Positions 48,945 to 58,706 of a stretch of 64,000 nucleotides of DNA are shown in pieces. Below the pieces are notes generated by a model, which saw only the letters and a program-made list of their open reading frames with translations, had not been told where the DNA came from and ran no database searches. Position numbers and translations under genes: made by a program. Position 1 is the first letter of the stretch; each line of letters opens with the position of its first letter. Origin of the DNA: Cyclobacteriaceae bacterium. Lineage in GTDB: Bacteria; Bacteroidota; Bacteroidia; Cytophagales; Cyclobacteriaceae. The stretch is taken from positions 1-64,000 of the forward strand of contig JAEUUF010000020.1 of assembly GCA_016787645.1 (NCBI GenBank). The letters are read 5' to 3'.

Positions 48945-51593
48945 TTACGGGTGAGAGCGCTCGGCCGCACGAATCATGCGCTTGCGGAGGAAATTTTCCG
49001 CCGGCAAAACAAGGAGTGCAATAGAAACCTGTACAAAAAACTCTGCCACCGGTGTGCTCCGGATGGTTAACGTAGACGTAGCCACGGTTTGCACAAACTG
49101 GATCAGCATGATGACTGTCAGTGTAGAAAGAAACTGGCTCAGGAACCGAAAACGGGTAGTGGAAACGTTGAGCCTTAGGGACAGCAAGACGAGGAGACTA
49201 AAGACAATGAATTCGAGCGCGAAGAAACTGGGGCGCTTCCAGTAGGGAGGCACCACGTTGACATCGATGGTCTCGAGTTTTGTAATCCGTCCAAACAAAT
49301 CCCTGGACTCCACCATCACGCTGTACGTACCAGGTGGAAGAAAAGGAAAGTTGATGATATTGTTGTACGTAGACCACTCCGACCACGTCTTCTGAAGGCC
49401 CTTCACCCAATAGTGATACTCCACCGCCTGGAAGCTGACATATTCAGGCTGAATGAACTCGAAGGTCAGGGCACTCTCCCGCTCGTCTACCTTTAACGCT
49501 TTCGGGGACAGCCGTGCCTGCTGGTTTCTAACCTCCTTCAGGAAAAGCGGATTTCTTTCGGGAACAGCTGCCGCAAATTCACTCGAGAATTTATAAAGTT
49601 CATTGTTCGAGGTGATCACCCAAAGACTTTTCCCAATCTCGTCGGGCGCCAGGAACCGGATATCCGGAAAAATGGCGAGCCACTCCGTTTTCAGATCGCC
49701 TTGCTTCCGGTGATCAACCGTTCGCCAACGGTGACCATCATAGAACCAGAATGCGCCGGAGGAGGCAAAGAACTTCTTCGGTCCTGGCAGCGAATCATAT
49801 TTGACAAAGGCATTCTTGTAGCCCAGGTAATGAAAGAATTCGCCGTTTTGAGTGATGTAGACTTCCTGCCCGTAAGAGAGTCCCACTGTCTTATCTACTG
49901 AAGTGTACGGCAGGGCAATCTCTTCTGCGTCTACGAATTCACCCTCCTCTACGCCCAGGCGAACCACCCGGTCCCGGCCACAAATCCAAAGATTCTCGGC
50001 CCTGTCTTCAAAGAAGTAGTCGGCATACGTCGAAAGAGAATCCGGAAATTCGGAACTGACCCAGCCTGTTCCTTTTGACTTGAAGGAAACAATTTCATCA
50101 TCGTAGGTACTCACCAACAATTGGCGCAGGTTGTCGGAGTAGTACACTGCTCGCGCGGGCTGGGTTGAAATGGGCACGGCAACAAGGTCTTGCACCTCGA
50201 ATACGCCGCTAACCCCTCCGCCAATCAGGTGATTGCCCACGCGGATCAATTGATCTACTTTGCCCGCTACCCCAAGGACCTGGGTAAATGAGTGCTCCAC
50301 ACCCCGCAGCACTTTCCGGGATTTCTGGACTTTAGCCCTTCGCTTTTTGGCAGGTCCTTTGACGGGTGGTGGCGCCTCCTCTACTTTTTCAACCGCCTTC
50401 TTCTTACCCAGCCCAAGAAATCCGCGTCGACTTTTCTTGCGCTCAGCCACCACGGGTTGGGCTTCCTGTGCGGCTTCAGCAATGGTTTGAAGTACCTCGT
50501 AGCTCTCAATGCCGTAGATTTCCTGGCTGGTAAGACTGAATAGCCCTAATGAGGTTCCGACGTAGAGAACTCCGTTGAGTGATTGTACACAGAGCAAGTT
50601 GCCGGATAATCCCGGGTAATGATTGTATGTCCGAAATGGAAGAAATGGCGCCGCTCGGGTAAACCCATATTCGTGGGCAATCCAAACACCAAAGTGATGA
50701 TCTGTTTGCAGAGCAAAAATTTCGTTATCCGGCAATCCGGTGAAGTAGTTGGTTGTTTCCAGGGTCTCGGTGGTTTCGATGTCCACGTAGATCAACCCAC
50801 CACGGAGTGTCCCCACGGCAACTGTTCGCTCATTGATCCAGGTGGCGTTGGCAATCACATTGCCCAGGAGATAGTCAATGTCTTTGGGATGAAACTCCTT
50901 CAAGGCGTCTCCCTCGTGCTTCAGGTAAAAATGGTTGTCATCTGTTGCCAGTAAGAAGCTCTTTCCATCTGTCGAAGGTTCACTGAAGACAAGGTGACGC
51001 CCCTCCAGAATATCGGTGCTCACCAATGCGCTCCCGGAAAGTTTTTTCAATCCTTCATTTTCGGTGTCCACATAAACCGTTTCTCCGACCAGGTACATTC
51101 CGGTGTACGGTCCTGCCTGTTGATCCGAGGCTGAAATCAGCGAAGTCCGGACAGGGTTGCTACTCACTTTGTACAGGCCGCTTTCAGTAAGAAAATAGAC
51201 ATCCTGACCCAAGGAAACGGAAGCGAATACATTTCGAACGTTGGGGATAGAGTCGGAGAGCGATTGGTAGGCGACCTGGTTCTGTTCATTCAGCGCGATC
51301 TTCCCAAACCCGGACGATCCACCGGCATACATTTCACCGGAGGAATTGCAGGTCAAGGTATAGACAGATCCTTTCGCCTCCAGCTGTTTCCACGTTCGTC
51401 CGTCGAATTGGAGCACGCCAGACCGATTGGCAAAATAGAGTATCCCTTGATTATCCTGTTGGATGTCAAAACTCAGGTAATTGATCTCGTCGCTTCCGGG
51501 CTTGAAGTGCGTGAGAAAATAATGACCGGATTGCGCCAGTCCCGACCATGCTGCAGAGCCAACGAAGACAAGCGTTACTGCAAATCGGAGCAT
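48945..51593 (-). CDS. beta-propeller/Y_Y_Y sensor-like protein without kinase domain
   Basis: An 882-aa exported protein (signal peptide MLRFAVTLVFVGSAAWSGLAQ). Residues about 25-680 form propeller repeats of the two-component-regulator type (DIQQDNQGILYFANRSGVLQ, LPDNEIFALQTDHHFGVWIA). Near 700-780 follows a Y_Y_Y-type Ig domain (ALTFEFIQPEYVSFQAVEYH, PPGTYSVMVESRDLFGRI). In hybrid sensors of Bacteroidota a membrane helix, histidine kinase and AraC output come next. Here there are instead three membrane segments (about 790-870) and a short basic tail, with no kinase or DNA-binding part. A Lys/Arg/Pro-rich insert (about 385-435, KKSRRGFLGLGKKK) interrupts the propeller. Signal output is unknown. 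Confidence 0.8.
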   Translation of the reverse strand: MLRFAVTLVFVGSAAWSGLAQSGHYFLTHFKPGSDEINYLSFDIQQDNQGILYFANRSGVLQFDGRTWKQLEAKGSVYTLTCNSSGEMYAGGSSGFGKIALNEQNQVAYQSLSDSIPNVRNVFASVSLGQDVYFLTESGLYKVSSNPVRTSLISASDQQAGPYTGMYLVGETVYVDTENEGLKKLSGSALVSTDILEGRHLVFSEPSTDGKSFLLATDDNHFYLKHEGDALKEFHPKDIDYLLGNVIANATWINERTVAVGTLRGGLIYVDIETTETLETTNYFTGLPDNEIFALQTDHHFGVWIAHEYGFTRAAPFLPFRTYNHYPGLSGNLLCVQSLNGVLYVGTSLGLFSLTSQEIYGIESYEVLQTIAEAAQEAQPVVAERKKSRRGFLGLGKKKAVEKVEEAPPPVKGPAKKRRAKVQKSRKVLRGVEHSFTQVLGVAGKVDQLIRVGNHLIGGGVSGVFEVQDLVAVPISTQPARAVYYSDNLRQLLVSTYDDEIVSFKSKGTGWVSSEFPDSLSTYADYFFEDRAENLWICGRDRVVRLGVEEGEFVDAEEIALPYTSVDKTVGLSYGQEVYITQNGEFFHYLGYKNAFVKYDSLPGPKKFFASSGAFWFYDGHRWRTVDHRKQGDLKTEWLAIFPDIRFLAPDEIGKSLWVITSNNELYKFSSEFAAAVPERNPLFLKEVRNQQARLSPKALKVDERESALTFEFIQPEYVSFQAVEYHYWVKGLQKTWSEWSTYNNIINFPFLPPGTYSVMVESRDLFGRITKLETIDVNVVPPYWKRPSFFALEFIVFSLLVLLSLRLNVSTTRFRFLSQFLSTLTVIMLIQFVQTVATSTLTIRSTPVAEFFVQVSIALLVLPAENFLRKRMIRAAERSHP

Positions 51594-51612
51594 CTTGGGT
51601 ATAAGCCGATTT

Positions 51613-51620
51613 CAAATATA
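51613..51620 (-). promoter_or_regulatory. -7 box TATATTTG upstream of the sensor-like gene
   Basis: An exact TAnnTTTG match on the minus strand 19 nt before the ATG, in the 47-nt gap after recG; -33 not seen. Confidence 0.4.
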
Positions 51621-51640
51621 AAGGTTCGCCGCTCCATCCT

Positions 51641-53731
51641 CTAACTGATCTTGGCCCAGTTTACCGCTGTCTTACGTAAAGCGGATAAATGTGCTTTGAT
51701 CGGCTGATTTTCAGGTTTGGAAAGCTCCGGGTCCTGTTGGAGCAGGGTTCCGGCGACTTCCCGGGCATCCTGGAGAATCTTTCCGTCCTTGCCAAGATCA
51801 GCAATAAGGAGGTCGAGCAAGCCGCTTTGCTGGGTTCCCATAAGGTCACCTGGGCCGCGGAGTTCCAGATCAGTTTCCGCGATCTCAAAGCCATTGTTGG
51901 TCCGCACCATGGTATTCATCCGAAGCCTGGCCTCTGCACTCAGTTTATAACTCGTCAACAGGATGCAATAGGATTGTTCAGCTCCACGACCTACCCGGCC
52001 ACGCAACTGGTGGAGCTGCGACAGTCCAAATCTCTCTGCACTTTCAATAACCATGACCGAGGCGTTGGGAACATCAACGCCAACTTCAATTACTGTAGTG
52101 GCCACCATGATCTTCGTCTCCGCTTTCAGAAAACGAGTCATCTCAAACTCCTTCGCTTCGGACTTCATCTGGCCATGCAGAATGCTTATGGCCAAATCGG
52201 GGAATGCCCGGGAAATGCTCTCATAGCCGTCCATCAAATGCTTCAAATCCAGTTTTTCTGACTCTTCAATCAACGGATAGACAATGTATACTTGTCGTCC
52301 CGCATCAATCTGGCTTCGAAGGAAAGCATTCACCTGCAGGCGATGCGAATCAAACTGGTGTGTAGTCTTGATGGGCTTGCGACCTTTTGGCATTTCATCA
52401 ATCACCGAAATGTCCAGGTCGCCATATAGTGTCATAGCCAGGGTTCGTGGAATAGGCGTAGCAGTCATGACCAGCACATGCGGGTAGGTTTCCGCATTCT
52501 TCTGCCATAGCTTGGAGCGTTGTGCCACCCCAAACCGGTGCTGCTCGTCGATGATAGCGAGGCCCAACCGGTGGAACTTCACTTCCTCTTCGAGCAGGGC
52601 ATGTGTACCAATGAGAATTTTCAATTCGCCGGATTGCAACTTCTCATGAAGCACTTTACGAATCGCTTTTCGGGTGGAGCCCGTCAGTAAGGCAATGGGC
52701 AGCCGCATGGCGTCCGCATATTTCCTAAGGTTATTAAAGTGTTGTTGTGCGAGGATCTCAGTCGGTGCCATAAGCGCAGCCTGGGCCTGGCCGCCGATGA
52801 CGAGCAACATGCAGATAAAGGCCACAATGGTTTTGCCGCTCCCCACATCGCCTTGCAGCAGGCGGTTCATTTGTCGGCCGGATTTCATATCCGAATAAAT
52901 CTCCCGAATGACCTTTTTTTGCGCTTCCGTGAGCGGGAAGGGCAGGTGGTGGTTGTAAAACTGGGTGAGAATGGCGGTGTCCTTGAATTCCTGCCCCCTA
53001 AATTTTTCATACCGGACCAGCTTCATCTTTAGCAAGCGCAGTTGCAAATAGAACAGCTCTTCGAATTTGAGGCGGTGCTGGGCAGCGCTCAGCACTGCGG
53101 GATTTTCCGGGAAGTGGATAGATATCATTGCCTCCTTCTTGGAGGGAAAACCAAAGCGTCGGAGGAGCTGATCCGGAAGAGTCTCGCGAATGTTTTTATG
53201 TCCTTGCCGAAGTACTTCCTGCAAAAGACGGGAAATGAACTTGCTATCCACATGACGCGCACGGAGTTTCTCGGTCAACGGGTAAACGGGTTGCAGACCC
53301 CCCTTCTCTGTCTTTTCTGATTCCGGCTCTACTTCAGGATGCGCAATGGAATAAGACTTTCCATACCGATTCGGCTTCCCAAATACGATGTAGGGGATCC
53401 CGGTTTTTATCTTCTGCATAACCCAGGGGATTCCCTGAAACCAGACGAGTTCAAGCGATCCGGTATCATCCGCAAAATGACCCACCAGTCGTTTCTTGTA
53501 GGCCGATCCCACCGTCTCGAAGCGGGTAATACGTCCTTTCAACTGAACATACGGCATTTCCTCATTGACTTCGCGCACCGTGTAGAACCGGGTGCGGTCT
53601 TCATAGCGAAATGGATAATGCTGCAGAAGGTCTCCAAAGGTGAAGATCTTTAACTCCTTCTGAAGCAAGGTCGCCCGCTGCGGACCAACTCCTTTCAGGA
53701 ACTCTATGGAAGTCTCAAAGATTGAAGTCAA
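51641..53731 (-). CDS. recG: ATP-dependent DNA helicase RecG
   Basis: A 696-aa RecG, full length. It reverses stalled replication forks and processes branched DNA. Order: N-terminal wedge domain with OB fold (about 60-160, YVQLKGRITRFETVG), motor domain with Walker A GDVGSGKT (near 297), DEQHRFG in place of DEAD-type box, then MTATPIPRTLAM and the TRG/QLRGRVGRG motifs in the second RecA half. Downstream of gldD by 71 nt, upstream of the sensor-like gene; this placement after gldD has no evident functional meaning. Confidence 0.96.
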   Translation of the reverse strand: MTSIFETSIEFLKGVGPQRATLLQKELKIFTFGDLLQHYPFRYEDRTRFYTVREVNEEMPYVQLKGRITRFETVGSAYKKRLVGHFADDTGSLELVWFQGIPWVMQKIKTGIPYIVFGKPNRYGKSYSIAHPEVEPESEKTEKGGLQPVYPLTEKLRARHVDSKFISRLLQEVLRQGHKNIRETLPDQLLRRFGFPSKKEAMISIHFPENPAVLSAAQHRLKFEELFYLQLRLLKMKLVRYEKFRGQEFKDTAILTQFYNHHLPFPLTEAQKKVIREIYSDMKSGRQMNRLLQGDVGSGKTIVAFICMLLVIGGQAQAALMAPTEILAQQHFNNLRKYADAMRLPIALLTGSTRKAIRKVLHEKLQSGELKILIGTHALLEEEVKFHRLGLAIIDEQHRFGVAQRSKLWQKNAETYPHVLVMTATPIPRTLAMTLYGDLDISVIDEMPKGRKPIKTTHQFDSHRLQVNAFLRSQIDAGRQVYIVYPLIEESEKLDLKHLMDGYESISRAFPDLAISILHGQMKSEAKEFEMTRFLKAETKIMVATTVIEVGVDVPNASVMVIESAERFGLSQLHQLRGRVGRGAEQSYCILLTSYKLSAEARLRMNTMVRTNNGFEIAETDLELRGPGDLMGTQQSGLLDLLIADLGKDGKILQDAREVAGTLLQQDPELSKPENQPIKAHLSALRKTAVNWAKIS

Positions 53732-53802
53732 GTGAAATGAGGCCGTTTGGCAACCCGGTTCAAATTAACAAATCAAAGGATAACCGATAGCCAAATACTC
53801 AG

Positions 53803-54417
53803 CTACTTGCGCCACTCAAGTGTATTGATGAGGTGCATGGCATCCTTTTTCAAAAATTCAATAGCCGGCTGCAGCGAATCGTTCTGTACACGGACATTAA
53901 AATATACTGCACCCCTCAGAAAATTCATAGTTGAATCCGTCAGCGTAAACTGGAACTGGCTGGGAACTTCACCTTCCAGTTCGGCAATGATGGCAGTCTT
54001 TCCGCTGGGTGTCCGGACAATGGTTTCGTCGATGGCATACGCCTTGATTTGATGCTTGGCGGTAAGCACATAGGCATCTTGCAGATATTCCCGCAAGAGT
54101 TTCTCGCTGTGATTGACGCGCTTGTAGGTCACATGAATAGTGGCCTGCAGGGAAGGATAATAGATTTCTACCCAATGTTTTTCCCGTATCCAGGAAGTGT
54201 CGCGAAGGAACCTGGCATGACGCGAATATTCAAAGCGATAGGGAAGCGTATCGGGTGACAGGATGTAGGCAGGTTCAGGGAGAACAAGACGATTGTAGCC
54301 TTTGGGCTTGGGCTGGAAATTCCTTGTACACTGCATCGCCAGTCCGGCCAGCGCCAGCAAGAGTACAAAGGTCCAGCGACCATTTCGATCAGGACTCGGC
54401 GGGAGTTGCATCAGCAA
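53803..54417 (-). CDS. gldD: gliding motility lipoprotein GldD
   Basis: A 204-aa lipoprotein (lipobox LAMQC, Cys30). Features typical of GldD: PKPKGYNRLVLPEPAY right after the anchor, HVTYKRVNHSEKLL, the segment DAYVLTAKHQIKAYAIDET, and GEVPSQFQFTLTDSTMNFLR. GldD is needed for gliding and is often tied to the type IX secretion apparatus, though its molecular role is unclear. Start at 54417 overlaps gldE by 29 nt (ATG at 54411 is also possible), as often seen for this conserved pair. Confidence 0.9.
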   Translation of the reverse strand: MLMQLPPSPDRNGRWTFVLLLALAGLAMQCTRNFQPKPKGYNRLVLPEPAYILSPDTLPYRFEYSRHARFLRDTSWIREKHWVEIYYPSLQATIHVTYKRVNHSEKLLREYLQDAYVLTAKHQIKAYAIDETIVRTPSGKTAIIAELEGEVPSQFQFTLTDSTMNFLRGAVYFNVRVQNDSLQPAIEFLKKDAMHLINTLEWRK

Positions 54418-55723
54418 TTTGAACGCGGACTCTTTTTATTCGCTTTTCATCAACGTTAAGTACCGTGAAAGTAAAGCGATCGTGCTTGACGGTATCCCCG
54501 GCAGCGGGCATGGATTTACTTAGTTCCAGGAGCAAACCACCCAGCGACTCGCTCTCTCCTTTCACCTCATCAAAATATTGCGGTTCAAGATCAAGGGTCT
54601 TGCAGAAGTCATGCAGGGATATCTTGCCTTCATACACATAAGTCTTGTCATCCACCTTCTGGTAGAGTGAGGCTACCTCGTCAAATTCATCGTTGATTTC
54701 GCCGATAATCTCCTCAATGAGGTCTTCGAGGGTCACCAGCCCGCTTGTGCCTCCATACTCATCGGCCACAATGGCGATGTGCACCCGCTTACTTTGAAAA
54801 TCGCGAAGCAGGCTGTCGAGCCGTTTGGTTTCCGGGACAAAAAAACCTGGTCGCAGCAACCGCTGCCACTGGAAATTCTTGCCTTCACCAAGGTAAGGAA
54901 GCAGGTCTTTGGTATAAAGAATTCCCTCAATGTGGTCGATGGTTCCGCGGTACACCGGGATACGGGAGTAACCGGATTTGCTCACGGTTTCAAGCAGCTC
55001 CTTGAAATCCAACTCTACATCTGCGGTTGAAATTTCCAGCCGCGATCGCATGACTTGCTTCACGCTGAGGGTTCCAAAATTTACAATTCCCCTGAGAATT
55101 TCACGCTCATCGACAGAAGTCTCAGGGTTATCTGTGGTCAGTTCAAGAGCCTGGTTCAACTCTTCCACCGTACTATTATAACCACGTTTGGCGATGCGTC
55201 TTTCGATCAGGCTGCTCATCCCCATGAGGGCATAGGACAATGGGCGGAAAAGTTTTTCTACCAGCAACCAGGTGGCTCCGGTGAGCCGGGCAATATTCAT
55301 GTTGCGCTTGGTAGCGTACACCTTCGGAACAATCTCGCCGAAAAATGTAATGGCTACCGTAGTCAGCAGTGTGACAATACCCACAATCGTCTCAGCGGGC
55401 TTACGCGTGCCGGTCATTTCCCACATCAGGAAGGTGGATATGGTGACGACACCCACATTAACAAAGTTATTGGCGATGAGGATCGTGGCCAGCAATAGTC
55501 TCGGTCGACGTAATAAGTCCAGAATATGCTGGCTTCGTTCGTCGGAGGAATCACGGCAATGATCCAGGTCATCTGCTTTCAGCGAAAAGAAAGCAACCTC
55601 CGAAGCCGAAATCATTGCTGACGTCATCAGCAAAAGGATGATCGCGGTGAAACTGACCAGGTAGAATGTACTGAATTCGAGCAGGGCAGCTTCTAAGAGA
55701 AAAATACCGGGAGGCTCGTCCAA
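54389..55723 (-). CDS. gldE: gliding motility-associated protein GldE (CNNM/CorC-type)
   Basis: A 444-aa protein: N-terminal DUF21 membrane domain with three to four spans (about 20-165), tandem CBS domains (RSRLEISTADVELDFKELLE, and YGGTSGLVTLEDLIEEIIGE), and a C-terminal CorC/HlyC domain (YVYEGKISLHDFCKTLDL). This is the CNNM/CorC magnesium-transport architecture; in Bacteroidota the gldD neighbour defines GldE. Its gliding role is by association. It lies between ssb and gldD in the conserved order mutY-ssb-gldE-gldD. Confidence 0.9.
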   Translation of the reverse strand: MDEPPGIFLLEAALLEFSTFYLVSFTAIILLLMTSAMISASEVAFFSLKADDLDHCRDSSDERSQHILDLLRRPRLLLATILIANNFVNVGVVTISTFLMWEMTGTRKPAETIVGIVTLLTTVAITFFGEIVPKVYATKRNMNIARLTGATWLLVEKLFRPLSYALMGMSSLIERRIAKRGYNSTVEELNQALELTTDNPETSVDEREILRGIVNFGTLSVKQVMRSRLEISTADVELDFKELLETVSKSGYSRIPVYRGTIDHIEGILYTKDLLPYLGEGKNFQWQRLLRPGFFVPETKRLDSLLRDFQSKRVHIAIVADEYGGTSGLVTLEDLIEEIIGEINDEFDEVASLYQKVDDKTYVYEGKISLHDFCKTLDLEPQYFDEVKGESESLGGLLLELSKSMPAAGDTVKHDRFTFTVLNVDEKRIKRVRVQIADATPAES

Positions 55724-55757
55724 GGCGGTGGTGGTTTCAGTTCACGAATGGAGTTAA

Positions 55758-56195
55758 TCAAAACGGCAAATCGTCCGTACCATCAGCCGGGGCTTTGGGT
55801 TCTGACGAGGGCGAAGAGGACGGTGGTGCTGCGGCACGATACTCGGAACCAGAACCCCCATCGCGGCGAGTGCTCAGCATCGTCATGTTGTCACCAACAA
55901 TTTCAGTAGTATATCGTGTCACCCCATCCTTTTCCCACGAACGGGTACGGAGTCTTCCTTCCACATAGATCATATCGCCCTTGTGCAAATATTTTGCGGC
56001 GATTTCGGCCAGGCCGCGCCATAGGACGATGTTGTGCCACTCCGTAATTTCCTTCTTTTCTCCGGTCGTCTTGTCTTTGTAGGACTCTGATGTAGCCAGG
56101 GTGAAGTTGGCTACGGAAGCCCCGTTTTCGAGGTTTCTCACTTCCGGATCCTTGCCCAGACGGCCTACCAATATGACTTTATTGACACCTGACAT
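55758..56195 (-). CDS. ssb: single-stranded DNA-binding protein
   Basis: A 145-aa SSB. OB-fold of about 110 residues ([60 protein letters not shown]), a Ser/Pro/Gly-rich linker and the acidic tip DGTDDLPF that recruits partner proteins. Binds ssDNA in replication and repair as a tetramer. It lies between mutY and gldE on the same strand, 34 nt before gldE. The 95-nt upstream gap has a -7 box. Confidence 0.96.
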   Translation of the reverse strand: MSGVNKVILVGRLGKDPEVRNLENGASVANFTLATSESYKDKTTGEKKEITEWHNIVLWRGLAEIAAKYLHKGDMIYVEGRLRTRSWEKDGVTRYTTEIVGDNMTMLSTRRDGGSGSEYRAAAPPSSSPSSEPKAPADGTDDLPF

Positions 56196-56265
56196 AATGT
56201 TGAATTTGATTGCTTCCTTCTGGCTGCTATTCCACGTTCCCTCATGATTTGGGGATGGCGGGGTG

Positions 56266-56273
56266 CAAATTTA
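56266..56273 (-). promoter_or_regulatory. -7 box TAAATTTG for ssb
   Basis: An exact match on the minus strand, 70 nt before the ssb ATG, just outside the mutY coding end. It would give a leader of about 60 nt. Confidence 0.4.
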
Positions 56274-56290
56274 CCAAATCCCCATGACTC

Positions 56291-57364
56291 CTACCCGACC
56301 CCATGCCGTTTGAGGTATCTGGAAATCAGGACAGATTTTGGTAACTGGGACACCTGGGATGCCGAATAAAACTTCGCGCCCACGAAAAAAAGCGTTCGTG
56401 GGATTTTCCATTGAGGCGGTACACTTACTTCCACAAACCTCGCGTGGATGACCTGGTGTGAAAGGATATGCTTTGGAACTTCAATGACATCAGGAACGGT
56501 GTGATTTTGTACTTTAAGTCCGGATGCTTTCAGTTCGCGCATGATCGACTCAAGTTTCAATTTGGTCTTTGCTTCAATAACAGGAAAATCATAAAGGCCC
56601 GACCAAATATCCTTGCCTGTGCGTTGACGCATTAGCCACCGTTGCCCCGAACGAATCACCACATAATACAGGATGCGTTGGGTGACTTTCGCCTTCCTGA
56701 TCTTCACGGGCAATATGAGCTGCAAATCCTTTCGAAAAGCCACACAATGGCGTTGCAGGGGACAATCCTCGCAGTTTGGGTTGCGGGGCGTGCAGTGAAG
56801 TGCCCCAAATTCCATCACGGCCTGGTTGTAGGTGCCTGGAGCGTGGGGAGGCAGTAATTGGTTGGCCAGTTCGGTGAACTTTCGCTTGCCCGCTATTGAG
56901 GCAATGTCGGCATGGATTCCGAATACGCGGGCTAGTACCCGATAAACATTGCCGTCAACTACGGCCACGCGTTCATTAAAGGCAATAGAGGCAATAGCCG
57001 AAGCGGTATAGTCCCCAACGCCCTTCAGTTTCCGAAGCTCATTAAAGGAAACCGGGAACTTACCCTTGAAATCCCGGTGCACCTGTTTCGCACACGTGTG
57101 CAGATTGCGTGCCCGTGAATAATACCCAAGTCCCTGCCACAAACGAAGAATCTCCTGTTCAGGCGCGGAGGCCAGTAACGACAGTTTGGGGTACTTCCTC
57201 ACAAAGGCGCGATAATAAGGCAGGCCCTGCGCAACGCGGGTTTGCTGCAGGATAATTTCAGAAAGCCAGATTTTGTAAGGATCCCGAGTCTTTCTCCAGG
57301 GAAGGTTTCTATGGTGTTGTTCGTACCATTCAACGATTTTGCGGGAGAAAAGACTGGCATTCAT
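56291..57364 (-). CDS. mutY: A/G-specific adenine glycosylase
   Basis: A 357-aa MutY. It removes adenine paired with 8-oxoguanine in base excision repair. Visible: LSEIILQQTRVAQGLPYY with the catalytic Glu, the helix-hairpin-helix LKGVGDYTASAIASIAF, VVDGNVYRVLARVFGI with the catalytic Asp, and the four cysteines of the iron-sulfur cluster in CTPRNPNCEDCPLQRHC. The C-terminal NUDIX-like domain (about 230-350) reads 8-oxoG. Divergent from the HU-like gene across 93 nt. Confidence 0.95.
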   Translation of the reverse strand: MNASLFSRKIVEWYEQHHRNLPWRKTRDPYKIWLSEIILQQTRVAQGLPYYRAFVRKYPKLSLLASAPEQEILRLWQGLGYYSRARNLHTCAKQVHRDFKGKFPVSFNELRKLKGVGDYTASAIASIAFNERVAVVDGNVYRVLARVFGIHADIASIAGKRKFTELANQLLPPHAPGTYNQAVMEFGALHCTPRNPNCEDCPLQRHCVAFRKDLQLILPVKIRKAKVTQRILYYVVIRSGQRWLMRQRTGKDIWSGLYDFPVIEAKTKLKLESIMRELKASGLKVQNHTVPDVIEVPKHILSHQVIHARFVEVSVPPQWKIPRTLFFVGAKFYSASQVSQLPKSVLISRYLKRHGVG

Positions 57365-57417
57365 TTCATTGATAATCAGATTTTTTCAATATTGTTTTTA
57401 AATGTGGCGGGGCAAAT

Positions 57418-57425
57418 TAATTTTG
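57418..57425 (+). promoter_or_regulatory. -7 box TAATTTTG for the HU-like gene
   Basis: An exact TAnnTTTG match, 32 nt before GTG 57458. A TTG at 57392-57394 is 23 nt upstream, longer than ideal. Confidence 0.45.
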
Positions 57426-57457
57426 TCGTCCCTAATCCAAGCTAACACCCAAGAATC

Positions 57458-57763
57458 GTGACGAAAGCAGACGTTATCAACCAAATTGCGGACAAGACAG
57501 GAATCGACAAGGCCGATGTAACGGCATCTGTGGAAGCCTTCTTCACCATTGTAAAGAACTCCATGTCCAGCGGCCACAACATCTATGTTCGGGGTTTTGG
57601 AAGCTTTGTCAACAAAAAGCGCAAGAAAAAGATTGCCCGAAACATCTCACGCAATACGGCCATTGTTATTGATGAGCACTACATCCCCAGTTTCAAGCCG
57701 GCGAAGGTATTCATCAACAAGATCAAGAACAGCGAAAAGGTAAAACAACTCGCTGAAAAGTAA
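57458..57763 (+). CDS. HU/IHF family DNA-binding protein
   Basis: A 101-aa nucleoid protein beginning with GTG. N-terminal helices (TKADVINQIADKTGIDKADV) form the dimer body; the DNA-binding arm has the typical Gly-Phe-Gly-Ser-Phe (VRGFGSF) entry, then a Lys-rich stretch (NKKRKKKIARNISRN) and FKPAKVFINKI. Bends DNA and compacts the chromosome. It opens a plus-strand group with a TPR protein, a 29-aa protein and rng. The GTG is supported by the family start (TKADxxxxIA) right after it. Confidence 0.94.
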   Translation: MTKADVINQIADKTGIDKADVTASVEAFFTIVKNSMSSGHNIYVRGFGSFVNKKRKKKIARNISRNTAIVIDEHYIPSFKPAKVFINKIKNSEKVKQLAEK

Positions 57764-57831
57764 ATCTTGGTATGCTTCGCCAGGGGGATGGATTTTGGCG
57801 CCATCTACCACCTTGCTCCCGAACCTAACTC

Positions 57832-58647
57832 ATGAAGAAAACCCGGGTCATCCTGCTTGTCGTTGCTTCCGGCATGGTGGCCATTCTCTACTTCCTCCCA
57901 AAAGCGGTAGTGGAAAATGACAGCCAGCTTCAAACCGAAACGCCTGCCCCGGATTCCGCCACCGCTGCTGCCAGCCCCCACCGTGCTGCACCAAAAGCCA
58001 TCCGGAATGGCATTAACCGATTGAGGGCCCGCTACTTAACCGGAACCTCAGAAGAAAAAAATGCTATCTTTGCCGACTCGTTAATTGGGCTTTATCAGCA
58101 AGCCGGTCTTTATGACAGCGCTGCGTGGTTTGCCCAGCGAGCCGATGCGTTCTTTAAAACAAAGGAAAGTCTGCTGAAAGCCGGTAATGCTACCTACGAG
58201 GCCTACACTTTTGCCGTAGAGCGGGACAAACAGCGTTCGCTGGCTGAGAAGACCCGGGAACTGTTTGACAAAGTTCTCCAACTGGATCCGGGGAACCTTG
58301 AAGCAAAGACCAAATCTGCCATGACTTACCTCAGCTCTGAATCGCCAATGACCGGCATCAAGATGTTGCGCGAAGTGGTGGAACAGGATCCCAAGAATGA
58401 ACTGGCGCTGTTCAATATGGGGATGCTGGCCGTGCAGTCCGGGCAATATGGCCGGGCCGTAGATTGGTTTGAGAAGCTTCTTGCCGTAAATCCAAATCAC
58501 CTGCAGGGTAACCTGCTGCTGGGGGTTGCCTGGATGAACCAAGGCGAAAAAGAAAAGGCGCGTCAGCAGTTTGAAAAAGTAAAAAAGATGGATTCGGATC
58601 CAGCCGTGCAGGCAACCGTGGATTCGTATCTGCAGGAACTAAAATGA
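57832..58647 (+). CDS. membrane-anchored TPR repeat protein
   Basis: A 271-aa protein with an uncleaved N-terminal anchor or signal (about 5-25, VILLVVASGMVAILYFLPKA), a Pro/Ala/Ser-rich linker (30-60), and tetratricopeptide repeats from about 85 to the end (ALFNMGMLAVQSGQYGRAVD, HLQGNLLLGVAWMNQGEKEK). It presumably works as a periplasmic scaffold. A TPR gene between an HU-like gene and rng is a constant feature of many Bacteroidota genomes, as far as I recall; the function is not known. Confidence 0.85.
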   Translation: MKKTRVILLVVASGMVAILYFLPKAVVENDSQLQTETPAPDSATAAASPHRAAPKAIRNGINRLRARYLTGTSEEKNAIFADSLIGLYQQAGLYDSAAWFAQRADAFFKTKESLLKAGNATYEAYTFAVERDKQRSLAEKTRELFDKVLQLDPGNLEAKTKSAMTYLSSESPMTGIKMLREVVEQDPKNELALFNMGMLAVQSGQYGRAVDWFEKLLAVNPNHLQGNLLLGVAWMNQGEKEKARQQFEKVKKMDSDPAVQATVDSYLQELK

Positions 58648-58706
58648 TTATTTCACCTGCTGTTTTCTCTTCGCGAGAAGGAAAAATGGCCAAAACATGA
58701 TTGATT

